A stretch of 64,000 nt of DNA from Hirschia sp964342355 (GCA_964342355.1 CAYFFG010000007.1:62001-126000), one strand, 5' to 3'. Positions 35,663 to 45,340 are shown, numbered from the stretch's first letter. Notes: generated by a model from the letters alone, not told the origin. Numbers and translations are program-made.

Positions 35663-36299
35663 ATTCGTCCCCAAAAACACGTGGTTGGGTGAGTGGAGCA
35701 TTGGTCATTTCATCTGGTGTAACGCCGCGATACTCAATTTCTGGATCTTCTAGCCACAACATCGGCGCAGGTGCGGCTGGGGGAAGGCAACCAAGCGCGT
35801 TGCCATATCCTTTAAGGTAAGCACGACGGCGCAGTCCGCGTTGGTAGGCATTTTGAATGCGCTTATCATGCGCTGTAGCGCCAGTTGCGCGTCTGACAAG
35901 GCTGCGAAAAGGAATGACATCTGTTGTCACGCCGCGGATGGTGTCCAGCGTATAATCTGCTGCGCTTTCGCCAGCTTGGTGCGAAAGGCCCGGCCCTTCG
36001 TCATGATCCGGAATACTATCAACATCCGGGCCCAGGATGTCATCTAATTCAAGTACGCGCTGAGCGATGATGTCACAATCAGCGATGATCGGATCATAAG
36101 GGGTCTTAATGTTTTTTAGAATGTGAGGAATCGAGTCGCGTTTGAGGTTTAAATCATTGAGAGGCTGAAGGGCAGCGTCCCCCAATCCGTCACGCGTTTG
36201 GCTGACGGCCACATCCACACCGCTGGTATTGGATTTTGTCGAGGCACACCCTACACAAGAAACGAGCGCGATGGCGGACAAAAATATACGCTTTATCAA
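35661..36299 (-). CDS. putative lipoprotein of unknown function
   Basis: A 212-residue exported protein. MIKRIFLSAIALVSC ends in a good lipobox (LVSC, Cys15), with a second possible cysteine three residues on. The mature part is mixed charged sequence with a conserved-looking centre (SAADYTLDTIRGVTTDVIPFRSLVRRATGA in outline) and GYGNALGCLPP near the end. No catalytic motif was recognised. It stands alone, facing the ppiB terminator, with the tRNA-Lys promoter on its other side. Confidence 0.68.
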   Translation of the reverse strand: MIKRIFLSAIALVSCVGCASTKSNTSGVDVAVSQTRDGLGDAALQPLNDLNLKRDSIPHILKNIKTPYDPIIADCDIIAQRVLELDDILGPDVDSIPDHDEGPGLSHQAGESAADYTLDTIRGVTTDVIPFRSLVRRATGATAHDKRIQNAYQRGLRRRAYLKGYGNALGCLPPAAPAPMLWLEDPEIEYRGVTPDEMTNAPLTQPRVFGDE

Positions 36300-36404
36300 T
36301 CTACTATCCTTATAAAGCTAAGCCTGAAGCGGAAGTCTCACTACCATTCGACCGGGGTGTGACTAAAGCATGGAAAAAAATAGGCATAAAGCTCATTTCG
36401 TGTG

Positions 36405-36433
36405 TTGACCTCATGAGCCCGTCTATCTATGTT
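36405..36433 (+). promoter_or_regulatory. promoter of tRNA-Lys
   Basis: TTGACC (36405-36410) and TATGTT (36428-36433) are separated by 17 bases, a sigma70-type arrangement 13 bases before the tRNA 5' end. Confidence 0.6.
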
Positions 36434-36446
36434 CCGCCGCTCTTGG

Positions 36447-36522
<76 letters not shown>

Positions 36523-36713
36523 AGCCATCTCACTTACAATACATTCGACAGGATTACGCGCGGCGCTGGTCAGCACTTATGCGATGCGTTCGTCAAAGTT
36601 ACGATACGCCACCGCCATATCTGCGTGCTTTCGCTTATCACGTATTTTGCTGAGGCTTACGTTGAGGGTTTGTGGTATGTGATCAAGCGCTCGTTCAGAC
36701 TATGCTGTTTGAT

Positions 36714-37121
36714 CTAGCTGTCAGCGCCCGCTTTCATAACATCAGCAAGGGTTGTGTAAGTCATGACCCAGGCGGATTTGATTTCTGGTGTGAATGAGTC
36801 ACCTAACCCTTGCTCTAGCGTGTAGATCAGGCATTCGCCAACTACATCATAGTGAGCCGGTTCCGCACCATAGGTCGCGTGACGTGCGCCCATGGCCTGA
36901 ACGGCTGGTACGATAGCTTCAAGATCGTCTAATCCGTTTACAGCGGTAGCTAATATGCCCATCAGTGCTTTCTTCTGGGCGGTCATGTCGTCTTTGAACA
37001 GTGGTCTGACAGATGGCGCCACTTCAAACAAACGTCCGTAAAATATGTCCGCAGCTTGGTCGGCGATCGGGACGACTTTTGCCCAACTGCTTTTCACGAG
37101 GGTAATTTGTTCTGGAGTCAT
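36714..37121 (-). CDS. bacterial haemoglobin (Vitreoscilla-type globin)
   Basis: A 135-residue single-domain globin. The start TPEQITLVKSSWAKV, the B-helix IFYGRLFE (Tyr28 at the distal pocket), VRPLF, and proximal His81 in ARHATYG match Vitreoscilla haemoglobin. It lacks the FAD/NAD reductase domain of flavohaemoglobin. Likely roles are oxygen binding or nitric oxide and redox protection. It stands alone between tRNA-Lys and tex, with a dyad repeat far upstream. No FNR or NsrR site was recognised before it. Confidence 0.92.
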   Translation of the reverse strand: MTPEQITLVKSSWAKVVPIADQAADIFYGRLFEVAPSVRPLFKDDMTAQKKALMGILATAVNGLDDLEAIVPAVQAMGARHATYGAEPAHYDVVGECLIYTLEQGLGDSFTPEIKSAWVMTYTTLADVMKAGADS

Positions 37122-37337
37122 GATGGATGGTCCTTATTGCCGAATAGAATGGCAGATCGATTGAATAAATTGGATAGATGCAATCTACAGGAGCGAGCGC
37201 ACACGACCGCCAAATAGCGGTGAACAAGGTTGAAACAGCGTCGTCCCAACTCAACCAGAATTGTGCGGTGTTAAGTTTCAGCGCTTTTGCGCATTTGGCA
37301 ATAGGTAAGCGCTATTGGAATTTGCTCTTTATTTTAT

Positions 37338-37355
37338 CTGCACAATACTGTGCAG
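37338..37355. repeat. 7-bp inverted repeat between tex and globin gene
   Basis: CTGCACA-ATAC-TGTGCAG is perfect and lies just after the tex stop, about 215 bases before the globin start. On the tex strand no T-run follows, so a terminator is doubtful; a short CTTTT follows on the plus strand instead. Confidence 0.45.
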
Positions 37356-37358
37356 CTT

Positions 37359-39551
37359 TTAGCTGGCATGTCGTGTTCGCTGCCCACCATTATTTTGAGA
37401 TTTCATACTCAAACTGATGCGTTTGCGCGACGCGTCTACATCAAGCACGCGTACGGAGACAACTTGCCCCGTACGCACGACATCCTGAGGGTCTTTAACG
37501 AACGTATCGGCCATTTCGGAGATGTGGACGAGACCATCCTGGTGAACACCAATGTCAACAAAAGCGCCAAACGCGGTGACGTTTGTGATAACGCCTTCCA
37601 GGATCATGCCTGGCGCAAGGTCTCCAATCGCTTCAACACCATCTTTGAAGGCGGCCGTTTTAAAATCTGGACGGGGGTCCCGGCCAGGTTTTTCCAGTTC
37701 GGAGATAATATCTGTCACGGTTGGCAGACCAAAGGTGTCACTGACATAGTCTTTTGGATTAAGCCGAGAGAGAAAGGCTCTGTCACCAATAATGCCGGCG
37801 ATGTTACGGCTAGTCTTCCTGGCAATGTTTTCGACCACTTCATAGGCTTCTGGGTGGACTGCAGACCTATCAAGCGGGTTCTTGGCGCCTAGAATACGCA
37901 AGAAGCCCGCTGACTGTTCATAGGCTTTGGGGCCCATACGCGGAACTTTCTTTAATGCTGTGCGGGTTTTGAATGGACCGTTAGCATCACGATAGGCGAC
38001 AATGTTTGCTGCCAGTGTGGCATTAAGGCCAGACACACGCGCGAGTAGCGCGGCGGAGGCGGTATTCACATCCACACCGACAGCGTTCACACAGTCTTCG
38101 ACGGTCGCATCCAGTGAGCGCGCCAATGCTGTTTGATCCACATCATGTTGATATTGACCAACGCCAATGGCTTTAGGTTCGATTTTGACCAGCTCTGCCA
38201 GCGGGTCTTGAAGGCGTCGTGCGATTGAGACGGCGCCGCGCAGCGAGACATCAAGGTCAGGAAACTCTTTAGCGGCTAACTCTGAAGCGGAATAAACCGA
38301 TGCGCCAGCTTCAGACACGATAATGCGTGGCGGTGTTGGAGAGGTTTTTAATTCTCCGACTAGTTTGTCTGTTTCCCGGCTGGCCGTGCCATTGCCGATA
38401 CAGATCAGGTCGACTTTGTGTTTTTTTACTAGGTCAGTCAGGGTGGACAATGCGCCGCGCCAATCATTGCGCGGTTCGTGTGGATAGATCGTGGTTGTGG
38501 CGAGTAGTTTGCCTGTCGCGTCGACAATTGCGACCTTACAGCCTGTGCGAATGCCAGGGTCGATCCCCATAACGATTTTGGGGCCGGCGGGCGCTGCAAG
38601 CAACAAGTCCTTAAGATTGCGGGAAAAGACTTTGATCGCATCCGTTTCTGCACGTTCGCGCAGACGGGAAAAGGAATCATTCGCGGTCGATTTTGAAAGT
38701 TTTGACTTCCAGGATTGAGCGACAGTGTCACTTAGCCAAGCGTCACCTTGCCGGCCCTTATTGGAAACGCCAACCTCTCGCATGATCATGCCAATTGCTG
38801 GGTGTGGGCGCGCTTTGTCGTGAGGTAGGTCCAGATTGATCTTGAGGACACCCTCTTTCTGGCCTCGAAGAAGCGCTAATGCGCGGTGCGATGGCATTTC
38901 GCTAATCGGCTCGTCAAAGTCGAAATAATCTTTAAACTTTGCGCCGTCGCTTTCTTTGCCTTTCACCAGGTTTGAAGAAAGACTGCCGCCGGACCAGACA
39001 CGTTCTCTGACTTTTGAAACAACAGCGGGTGTTTCTGCGATACGTTCCACGAGAATGTCACGCGCGCCTTCAAGTGCTGCGGTCAGATCTTGAACGCCTT
39101 TAGATGGATCAATGAAAGCCTGCGCCATCTGCTCAGGCGATTGTGCAGGATTTAACATCAGCTTGTCGGCTAGTGGTTCCAGACCGGCGTCTTTTGCGGT
39201 GGTCGCTTTGGTGCGGCGCTTTTGTTTGTAAGGCGCATATAGGTCTTCCAGCTCAACCTTGGTTTCAACGGCGAGGATTTGAGCTTCCAAAGGCTTGGTC
39301 AGTTTGTCTTGTTCCTTGATGGACTTTAGGACCGCGTCACGGCGCGTGTTGAGATCTCGCAGGTAGGTGAGGCGATCCGACAAGGTGCGCAGCTGTGTGT
39401 CATCCAGTCCGCCGGTTCGCTCTTTTCGATAGCGTGCGATAAAAGGGATTGTGGCGCCTTCGTCAATCAGTTCAATCGTAGCGGCGATCTGGCGCGGCTG
39501 CGCATTGATCTCGCTTGCAATGATAACTTCGATCGAGCGTGATTGGGTCAT
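37359..39551 (-). CDS. tex: Tex family RNA-binding protein
   Basis: A 730-residue cytoplasmic protein of the Tex/Spt6-like family. It contains the N-terminal helical region (starting MTQSRSIEVIIASEI), a YqgF-like RNase H fold (IVMGIDPGIRTGCKVAIVD), helix-hairpin-helix segments (VNTASAALLARVSGL, KVPRMGPKAYEQSAGFLRI) and a C-terminal S1 domain (about 640-712, GMILEGVITNVTAFGAFVDIGVH). Length is normal. It probably acts in transcription or RNA quality control; the exact role in bacteria is unsettled. No partner genes adjoin it. Confidence 0.93.
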   Translation of the reverse strand: MTQSRSIEVIIASEINAQPRQIAATIELIDEGATIPFIARYRKERTGGLDDTQLRTLSDRLTYLRDLNTRRDAVLKSIKEQDKLTKPLEAQILAVETKVELEDLYAPYKQKRRTKATTAKDAGLEPLADKLMLNPAQSPEQMAQAFIDPSKGVQDLTAALEGARDILVERIAETPAVVSKVRERVWSGGSLSSNLVKGKESDGAKFKDYFDFDEPISEMPSHRALALLRGQKEGVLKINLDLPHDKARPHPAIGMIMREVGVSNKGRQGDAWLSDTVAQSWKSKLSKSTANDSFSRLRERAETDAIKVFSRNLKDLLLAAPAGPKIVMGIDPGIRTGCKVAIVDATGKLLATTTIYPHEPRNDWRGALSTLTDLVKKHKVDLICIGNGTASRETDKLVGELKTSPTPPRIIVSEAGASVYSASELAAKEFPDLDVSLRGAVSIARRLQDPLAELVKIEPKAIGVGQYQHDVDQTALARSLDATVEDCVNAVGVDVNTASAALLARVSGLNATLAANIVAYRDANGPFKTRTALKKVPRMGPKAYEQSAGFLRILGAKNPLDRSAVHPEAYEVVENIARKTSRNIAGIIGDRAFLSRLNPKDYVSDTFGLPTVTDIISELEKPGRDPRPDFKTAAFKDGVEAIGDLAPGMILEGVITNVTAFGAFVDIGVHQDGLVHISEMADTFVKDPQDVVRTGQVVSVRVLDVDASRKRISLSMKSQNNGGQRTRHAS

Positions 39552-39675
39552 GTTTGGCGCCTTTAACTTATGATCTTGAGCTTCAAGCCGTCGACGATTT
39601 GCGCCTGCAATGGTTTACGAGACGTTCATCTTGAAAATGCTGGCGCATTAATTTTTAGCAGTCTTAAAAAAAGGG

Positions 39676-41169
39676 TCAGGAGGTTTTGTCGTCAGGCGAT
39701 GTCGGACGGTCCAATTCCTTCCAGTGACGCCCATCGCGGGCGAGCAGGACGACTGATGAAGAGGGACCTTCGGTTCCAGCTGGATAGGTGTCTATAGGCC
39801 GATCATCTTCTGCCCAAGACGCCATAAGGGAATCGACCCATTCCCACGCTGTTTCCACTTCTTCACGTCGCATGAAAAGGGCCAGATTGTTGCGAACAAC
39901 GTCCATCAACAAGCGCTCGTAAGCGTCCGGGTAGCGCAACATGAAGCTTTCAGCCCAAGACAGGTTAAGCGGCAGGGATTTTATACGAAGACCACCGGGA
40001 CCTGGTTCTTTGATCTGAAGGTATAAGTGCACGCCTTCATCCGGCTGTAGACGAACGACGAGCTTATTGGGTGAGGCGCGGTCTTGTCCGCCAAAAATGG
40101 AATGTGGAGCGGGCTTGAACCGAATGACGATCTCTGACTGGCGCGCCTGCATGCGCTTACCTGTGCGGATGTAGAAAGGCACGCCCTGCCATCGCCAGTT
40201 TTCGATTTCGGTTTTTATTGCGACAAAGGTTTCTGTGCGGCTTTCTTTGCGCTCAGCTGGCAGTTCGTCGCGATAACCTTTGACGATCTTGTGGTTGACG
40301 GAACCTTCCCGGTATTGCGCACGGACTGTGTTTTCCTTGGCTAGAGTCGGATCGAACTTTTTAAGTGCGCGAAGGACTTTGATTTTCTCTGTGCGCACAT
40401 CATCAGCATCCAGAGAGTTTGGCGGTTCCATTGCTGTCAGGCACAGGAGCTGAAGTAAATGGTTCTGCACCATGTCGCGTACAGCGCCAGAGCGGTCATA
40501 ATAATCAGCTCGGTCTTCTAGGCCGACAGATTCAGCAACTGTGATCTGCACATGGTCTACATTGTTGCGGTTCCACAAAGGCTCAAACAACATGTTTGCA
40601 AATCGCAGCACCAACAGGTTCTGGACGGTCTCTTTGCCGAGATAGTGGTCAATTCGGAAAATTTGTTCTTCGCGAAAAACAGCGCCGACGCCATCGTTGA
40701 TTTCCTGAGCTGTTTTCAGGTCGCGTCCGATAGGTTTTTCGAGTACGACGCGAGCGTTGTCGTGAACGAGTTTCTTTTCGCCTAACAGCTGACATATCGG
40801 CGTATAGAGCCGGGGCGCTGTGGCAAGATAGAATACGCGCGGGCGGTCGTCAGATGCGAGCGCTTTTTTGAGCTGTGGCCAGGCGGATTTAGCGTCGAGC
40901 GCATCTATCTGGACATACTTCAGAAGCTTGGCGAACTCTTCGAATTTTTCAGTGTCAATCGCGCCATCACAACACGCCTCACGCGCAAACGTGATAAACT
41001 CTTCCTGCGCCAGTTCGCTTCGCGCTGCCCCAACAATATTGCTCTTTTCGGGGATCTGACCGTCGATAAAGCGGTGATACAGCGCTGGGATCAGCTTGCG
41101 GCGCGACAGGTCGCCGGTACCGCCGAAGATGACGATGTCAAAAGCTTCGACAGGAATAAATTCAGCCAT
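39676..41169 (-). CDS. zwf: glucose-6-phosphate 1-dehydrogenase
   Basis: A 497-residue NADP-dependent enzyme making 6-phosphogluconolactone for the Entner-Doudoroff or pentose phosphate routes. The coenzyme motif is FGGTGDLSRRKL and the active site is RIDHYLGKE. The ATG at 41169 has GAGGAG nine bases upstream; the frame's extra 33 residues from 41268 are not family-like. No pgl or edd gene adjoins it, although glucokinase is encoded elsewhere in this window. Length fits the family. Confidence 0.95.
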   Translation of the reverse strand: MAEFIPVEAFDIVIFGGTGDLSRRKLIPALYHRFIDGQIPEKSNIVGAARSELAQEEFITFAREACCDGAIDTEKFEEFAKLLKYVQIDALDAKSAWPQLKKALASDDRPRVFYLATAPRLYTPICQLLGEKKLVHDNARVVLEKPIGRDLKTAQEINDGVGAVFREEQIFRIDHYLGKETVQNLLVLRFANMLFEPLWNRNNVDHVQITVAESVGLEDRADYYDRSGAVRDMVQNHLLQLLCLTAMEPPNSLDADDVRTEKIKVLRALKKFDPTLAKENTVRAQYREGSVNHKIVKGYRDELPAERKESRTETFVAIKTEIENWRWQGVPFYIRTGKRMQARQSEIVIRFKPAPHSIFGGQDRASPNKLVVRLQPDEGVHLYLQIKEPGPGGLRIKSLPLNLSWAESFMLRYPDAYERLLMDVVRNNLALFMRREEVETAWEWVDSLMASWAEDDRPIDTYPAGTEGPSSSVVLLARDGRHWKELDRPTSPDDKTS

Positions 41170-41320
41170 CAGCTCGCGCTCCTCAAATTGGCAAGACGAT
41201 GAGTCGAAACTTCGTCCTTTCAATTTACCATAATGAGAAAATTCTGTTGGGAAACCGGTTTCTGACAAGAACGGTGGGATGCATATCTGAAATGATTATT
41301 TGGGATGCAATGCAGATGGT

Positions 41321-42007
41321 TCAGGCACCTGTTAGACGCTGTTGAAACCACAAGATTGCCGGGTAAACAGAGAGCCATGTCCAGAAGAACCTATTGAGAC
41401 CAAAAAGGCATGCGTTCGCGAGATGAAATATTCCAGCGATCACCAGTCCAGCAATAAGTGAAGATTGAGTCGCCAGTGCGAAAGGAAAGGCGAGTTCAAA
41501 CAGCATGACGGCCCAGGACATTGTCTTTAGGACATATGGGCGGTTGGCCCATTTGCGAAGGTCTTCGCTGACCGGATAGGCAGAGAATAGAAATACATCT
41601 TGCAGAGCCTGGCCGGAACGCCAATCCGGATTGATGATTTTAACCCAGCCAGAAATAAAGTAAGACAAGACCAACTGAACGCTAAGATATCCGAACGCGA
41701 TTTCCTTCCAGTTTTGTTGAGGAAGAAAGTGCGCAAGGGTGACACACCAAAGGGCCAAGATACCCATCCGGTCGCTGCCGCCATTGTAAGGACCTTGATA
41801 GCGGTAGAGGTAAATGATTGAGAGTGTTGCGAGCGTAGCGAGTGCGGGCTCAACCAAAACACCGGCAATTACAAGACCGCAACAGATTGAGCGAACCAGG
41901 TGCGCTATCCACAAGCTATCCCGTGATTTTAGGTGTTCCAGGCACTGTTGGAAAAATGTAAGACACAGCAATGTTTGCGTTAGCGTAAGTGCTAATTCAA
42001 AGGTCAA
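41321..42007 (-). CDS. HTTM-domain membrane protein
   Basis: A 228-residue integral membrane protein with about six helices. The sequence features YFISGWVKIINPDWRSGQAL, MLFELAFPFAL and HLANACLFGLNRFFWTWLSVYPA match the HTTM (vitamin K-dependent carboxylase-like transmembrane) family. The soluble carboxylase part of the eukaryotic enzyme is absent. HTTM relatives include SdpB and vitamin K carboxylases, but the substrate of this short form is unknown. Its ATG overlaps the stop of the upstream small gene by four bases, so they work as a pair. Assignment is from motif memory, not a search. Confidence 0.7.
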   Translation of the reverse strand: MTFELALTLTQTLLCLTFFQQCLEHLKSRDSLWIAHLVRSICCGLVIAGVLVEPALATLATLSIIYLYRYQGPYNGGSDRMGILALWCVTLAHFLPQQNWKEIAFGYLSVQLVLSYFISGWVKIINPDWRSGQALQDVFLFSAYPVSEDLRKWANRPYVLKTMSWAVMLFELAFPFALATQSSLIAGLVIAGIFHLANACLFGLNRFFWTWLSVYPAILWFQQRLTGA

Positions 42008-42447
42008 AGCTTTATCTCGCGGTACGGTGAAATATAAAGTACTTCTTGAGTTAGTTCGTTGCCGGTGCGTTGGATAAATACTAGTCGAAATTGTAGATGG
42101 CTGGTTTTGGGCGGTTGTGAGGGCCCAACTAGAACATCCTCCAAAATGCGCAGGAAAATCTCATTAATGCTATGTTCGGTTTCATCCTGAACAAGGCGCT
42201 CTGCGCAACTGGTTGCAAATAAAGTGTCGTTCCAGTGAGGATTCCAGAAGAGGCGCTTTATCATCTCAAAGGTACTGATCCGCTTTGGGCGCGGCCTAAA
42301 TGGGCGCCATTCTGAATCTAAAGGAAATTTTTCTGATAAGATCACATACTCTATCCGTGGCGATGGGGCGACGACATCGAAAAAATTCCAAGACGGTATG
42401 AGTGCTGGAAGCAGGAGTTTCAGCGAATTTAATGGGGCCTGCATCAC
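42004..42447 (-). CDS. conserved-looking soluble partner of HTTM protein, unknown function
   Basis: A 147-residue protein without signal peptide or clear membrane helix. Near its start lies PSWNFFDVVAPSPRIEYVIL, then the proline- and arginine-rich WRPFRPRPKR, and a W/N-rich LFWNPHWNDTLFAT. The rest is mixed alpha/beta. I do not recognise a named family, though the FFDVVAPSPRIEY style reminds me of small genes found beside HTTM genes. The stop overlaps the HTTM gene start (ATGA), so the two are translationally coupled. It faces the EEP-fold gene across a 140-base promoter gap. Confidence 0.65.
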   Translation of the reverse strand: MMQAPLNSLKLLLPALIPSWNFFDVVAPSPRIEYVILSEKFPLDSEWRPFRPRPKRISTFEMIKRLFWNPHWNDTLFATSCAERLVQDETEHSINEIFLRILEDVLVGPSQPPKTSHLQFRLVFIQRTGNELTQEVLYISPYREIKL

Positions 42448-42586
42448 ACCTCCGCATCATCACGAATCGATCCGTAGACTACATGAGAATTGGTTAACTC
42501 CACTTATTTAGCCTGTTACGAGGCTACGCATTCAATGATACACTCCCAAGTAGAAACGTCATCGTAAAAATGGCTTGGGGGGACAT

Positions 42587-43786
42587 ATGCTGTACTGGAA
42601 ACTTCGGACAATAAAAAACAAAGCGCATCGTGCGCATGTCGCGCAACGACTACGGGCTTTGCGCGACCAAATGGCGGATCAAGTCACCAGCAAAACCAGC
42701 GAGCATGATCTGCGCTTGGCAACGTGGAATTTGATGCACTTTGGTAATGGTGGCGGTTATTGGCGCCAGATTGATGCGATGCTCTATATTGCAGAGATCA
42801 TCGATCATTTCGACCTCGTCGCTGTTCAGGAAGTGAATACAAACCTGGATCAGCTCAAAGACCTGATGAAGAATTACCTCGGCGAAGCGTGGGACTATAT
42901 TGTTACAGACACTACGGGTGGTGACTTAGGTAATGATGAGCGCATGGCGTTTCTTTATCGCAAAGGAAAGGTCACATTTTCAAAGTTAGCTGGTGAGATA
43001 GTATTGCCGGACGGGCAGACCATTGTGGGCGGGTCTGGTGTTGAAAACTCAATGGAATTTGCGCGACATCACCAATTTGCGCGATCGCCTTTCCTTGTTG
43101 GTTTTCAATGTGGATGGTTCGCGTTCAAGCTATGCACAGTACATATCTATTTCGGCAATCCGCCAAAACGTCCTGACGGTATGTCTGATGCGGATTATAA
43201 ACAGCTTAAAGCTGACTACATGACGATCAGGAAGACTGAGATCCAGTCGCTTGCGACATTTCTTGGTGATCGCCAGAGGGGAGAACGTCGCAGGGAGCTT
43301 GAAGACCTCAAGCGTAAGGGGTGGGATACCCAACAGAGCGAAGCGAATTACATCCTGCTGGGTGATTTTAATATTGTCTCGCCTGAGCATGAAACCATGC
43401 GGGCGCTTAAAGGCGCTGGTTTTGATATCCCTGATGGCATGGAGGAGCTGCCGACGACACTCGGCTCCACCAAGGCGTTTTATGATCAGATCGCTTATCG
43501 CTTAGGGGATCATCGTGTGCGTCACCGCGTGAGTGGCGCTGTCAATTTCAGAGAGTCGGTGTTCCGCGAGCAAGATGCGGAACACTATGTTGATGTGGTC
43601 CAGGATCCATTTGTGACGGGGGAAGAAAAGAACATTGATCGTGACCGGGAAGCGCAGATCAAATACTTCAATCGGTATCGATTCAAAAATCAGATATCAG
43701 ACCATCAATTGCTTTGGTCAGCGTTTCAGGTGGACCTAGCGAACAACTATCTTGAAACAATTGAAGAAGAGGCTCTGGAAGAATAG
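42587..43786 (+). CDS. endonuclease/exonuclease/phosphatase-fold protein
   Basis: A 399-residue cytoplasmic protein of the Mg-dependent EEP superfamily (DNase I, exonuclease III, sphingomyelinase, phosphoinositide phosphatase). Catalytic motifs are LATWNLMHFG (Asn), LVAVQEVNTN (Glu), YILLGDFNIVSPEH (Asp-x-Asn) and the final SDHQLLWSAF (Asp-His). The N-terminal about 35 residues are basic (KNKAHRAHVAQRLRALRDQ). A charged insertion and an acidic C-terminus follow. Start: the ATG at 42587 sits close behind GGGGGA; the TTG at 42575 is unlikely. DNA, RNA and phospholipid substrates all remain possible. It is divergent from the HTTM pair. Confidence 0.78.
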   Translation: MLYWKLRTIKNKAHRAHVAQRLRALRDQMADQVTSKTSEHDLRLATWNLMHFGNGGGYWRQIDAMLYIAEIIDHFDLVAVQEVNTNLDQLKDLMKNYLGEAWDYIVTDTTGGDLGNDERMAFLYRKGKVTFSKLAGEIVLPDGQTIVGGSGVENSMEFARHHQFARSPFLVGFQCGWFAFKLCTVHIYFGNPPKRPDGMSDADYKQLKADYMTIRKTEIQSLATFLGDRQRGERRRELEDLKRKGWDTQQSEANYILLGDFNIVSPEHETMRALKGAGFDIPDGMEELPTTLGSTKAFYDQIAYRLGDHRVRHRVSGAVNFRESVFREQDAEHYVDVVQDPFVTGEEKNIDRDREAQIKYFNRYRFKNQISDHQLLWSAFQVDLANNYLETIEEEALEE

Positions 43787-43931
43787 TCCCTCTGAATAAT
43801 ATTCCAACAGCTATGTCTAAACAGTTGTCTAACGAACATTTCTATTGGATAAGCAAGTGGTGAGAAAGAAACACCGGTGCCGCATTTGGGCGGAAAGCTG
43901 GGATATGCATCACTCATGGGGAGGACAATCA

Positions 43932-45320
43932 ATGAGAGTTTACCAAAAAGTTCTTTTAGCTGGCGTGGCCAGCATCGTCGCAAGCTCGTGCGCGACACTG
44001 ACTGCTGCGCAGGCGGACACTGTTAAGGCGACAATTGATTCAGGTGTCTTAGTCGGCAAAACAAAAGGTGACGTTGCGCGTTATGTTGGTGTTCCGTTTG
44101 CCAAACCGCCAGTTGGCGAGCTGCGTTGGAAGCCGCCTCAGCCAACCTCTTGGGAAGGCGAACTTGAGGCGACTGAATATAAGCTGCCGTGTTATCAAGA
44201 AACCAATCCTGACGGAGTAACCTTAAATCAGGGCGGCGTATCTGGTCCTTCAAGCGAAGATTGCCTTTACCTGAATGTTTATGCGCCTAAAGACGCCACT
44301 GGCGATGCGCCGGTCATGGTGTGGTTCTACGGTGGCGGAAACGTCCTGGGTGGCGGTCATTTGCCAAGCTATGACGGCCAGTCCTTTGCTGAAAACGGCG
44401 TTGTTGTTGTTTCGATTAACTATCGTCTGGGCGCGGCTGGATGGTTCGGTCACCCTGCTTTGACTGCTGAAGCAGAAGAGGGCGCGCCGCTTGTAAGTTA
44501 TGGATCAATGGACCAAACCGAAGCGCTGCGCTGGGTGCAACGTAACATCAAGGCGTTTGGGGGAGACCCGGAAAACGTTACTATTTTCGGGCAATCTGCA
44601 GGCGGTTACGGTGTCTACGCCCAGCTTGCTTCGCCGCAGGCAAAAGGACTGTTCCACAAGGCAATTGTTCATTCAGCGGGATATACGCGTCCGTTGGCCT
44701 CCATGGCTGACATCGAAAAACGCGGCGCCAAGAAAGCGAAAGAGTGGGGCTTGGACGGAAAGAAAGCGACAGCTGAGGAGCTGCGCGCTGTGCCAATTGA
44801 AAAATTAGGTCGTGGCATTGGCGCGGCGGTTGATGGCGGGTACTTCACCGAACAGTGGATGACTAGTTTCTCCTTCAACCGACACCCTGACGTGCCATTT
44901 ATTGTGGGCGGAAACTCAGGTGAGGGCGTTATCTGGGCGTATGACCGCTGGATTGCAGAACAAATGGCAGACGCTGGCGCACCTGCCTTCCAATATCAGT
45001 TCTCGCATGTTCGCGACGGTCTCGACGCGTCGAAAGGCGCCATTCACTCAGCTGAGCTGCGCTTCGCCTGGAACACGCTTTATGATTGGGCGGAGAACGA
45101 AGACAACGTCAATGTCGCCAATACCATGCACCCATGTTGGGTTGCGTTCGCAAAGTATAGCGGTGAGGGCGACATTGACTGTGGAAACGGCGTCGTTTGG
45201 CCAGCGTTCAGTGAGACAAAACAGCCTGTCGTAGAGTTCGCAACGCAGGGAGCGGTTGTCCACGAACAATACCGTACAGACGAAGAGTGGGCGGCTGCTC
45301 TTGAGCAGGGACGTCGATAG
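43932..45320 (+). CDS. secreted carboxylesterase, type B
   Basis: A 462-residue alpha/beta hydrolase of the acetylcholinesterase/type B family, exported. The ATG at 43932 follows GGGAGGA by six bases; the open frame from 43845 adds unrelated residues. Signal peptide about 1-28; Cys20 (VASSC) is a weak lipobox option. The nucleophile is Ser222 in FGQSAGG, the acid lies around GGNSGEG, and the histidine around AIHSAELRFAW. It is shorter than the usual 500-550 residues, mainly through trimmed loops. A strong terminator follows. The natural ester is unknown. Confidence 0.9.
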   Translation: MRVYQKVLLAGVASIVASSCATLTAAQADTVKATIDSGVLVGKTKGDVARYVGVPFAKPPVGELRWKPPQPTSWEGELEATEYKLPCYQETNPDGVTLNQGGVSGPSSEDCLYLNVYAPKDATGDAPVMVWFYGGGNVLGGGHLPSYDGQSFAENGVVVVSINYRLGAAGWFGHPALTAEAEEGAPLVSYGSMDQTEALRWVQRNIKAFGGDPENVTIFGQSAGGYGVYAQLASPQAKGLFHKAIVHSAGYTRPLASMADIEKRGAKKAKEWGLDGKKATAEELRAVPIEKLGRGIGAAVDGGYFTEQWMTSFSFNRHPDVPFIVGGNSGEGVIWAYDRWIAEQMADAGAPAFQYQFSHVRDGLDASKGAIHSAELRFAWNTLYDWAENEDNVNVANTMHPCWVAFAKYSGEGDIDCGNGVVWPAFSETKQPVVEFATQGAVVHEQYRTDEEWAAALEQGRR

Positions 45321-45340
45321 AAGCGACGGACTTTTGATGA

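Noticed and set aside
37122..37180. FNR or NsrR site before the globin gene
   Set aside because: TTGAT/ATCAA half-sites are not correctly paired or spaced.
37350..37892. 180-codon plus-strand frame
   Set aside because: Antisense to the S1-domain end of tex.
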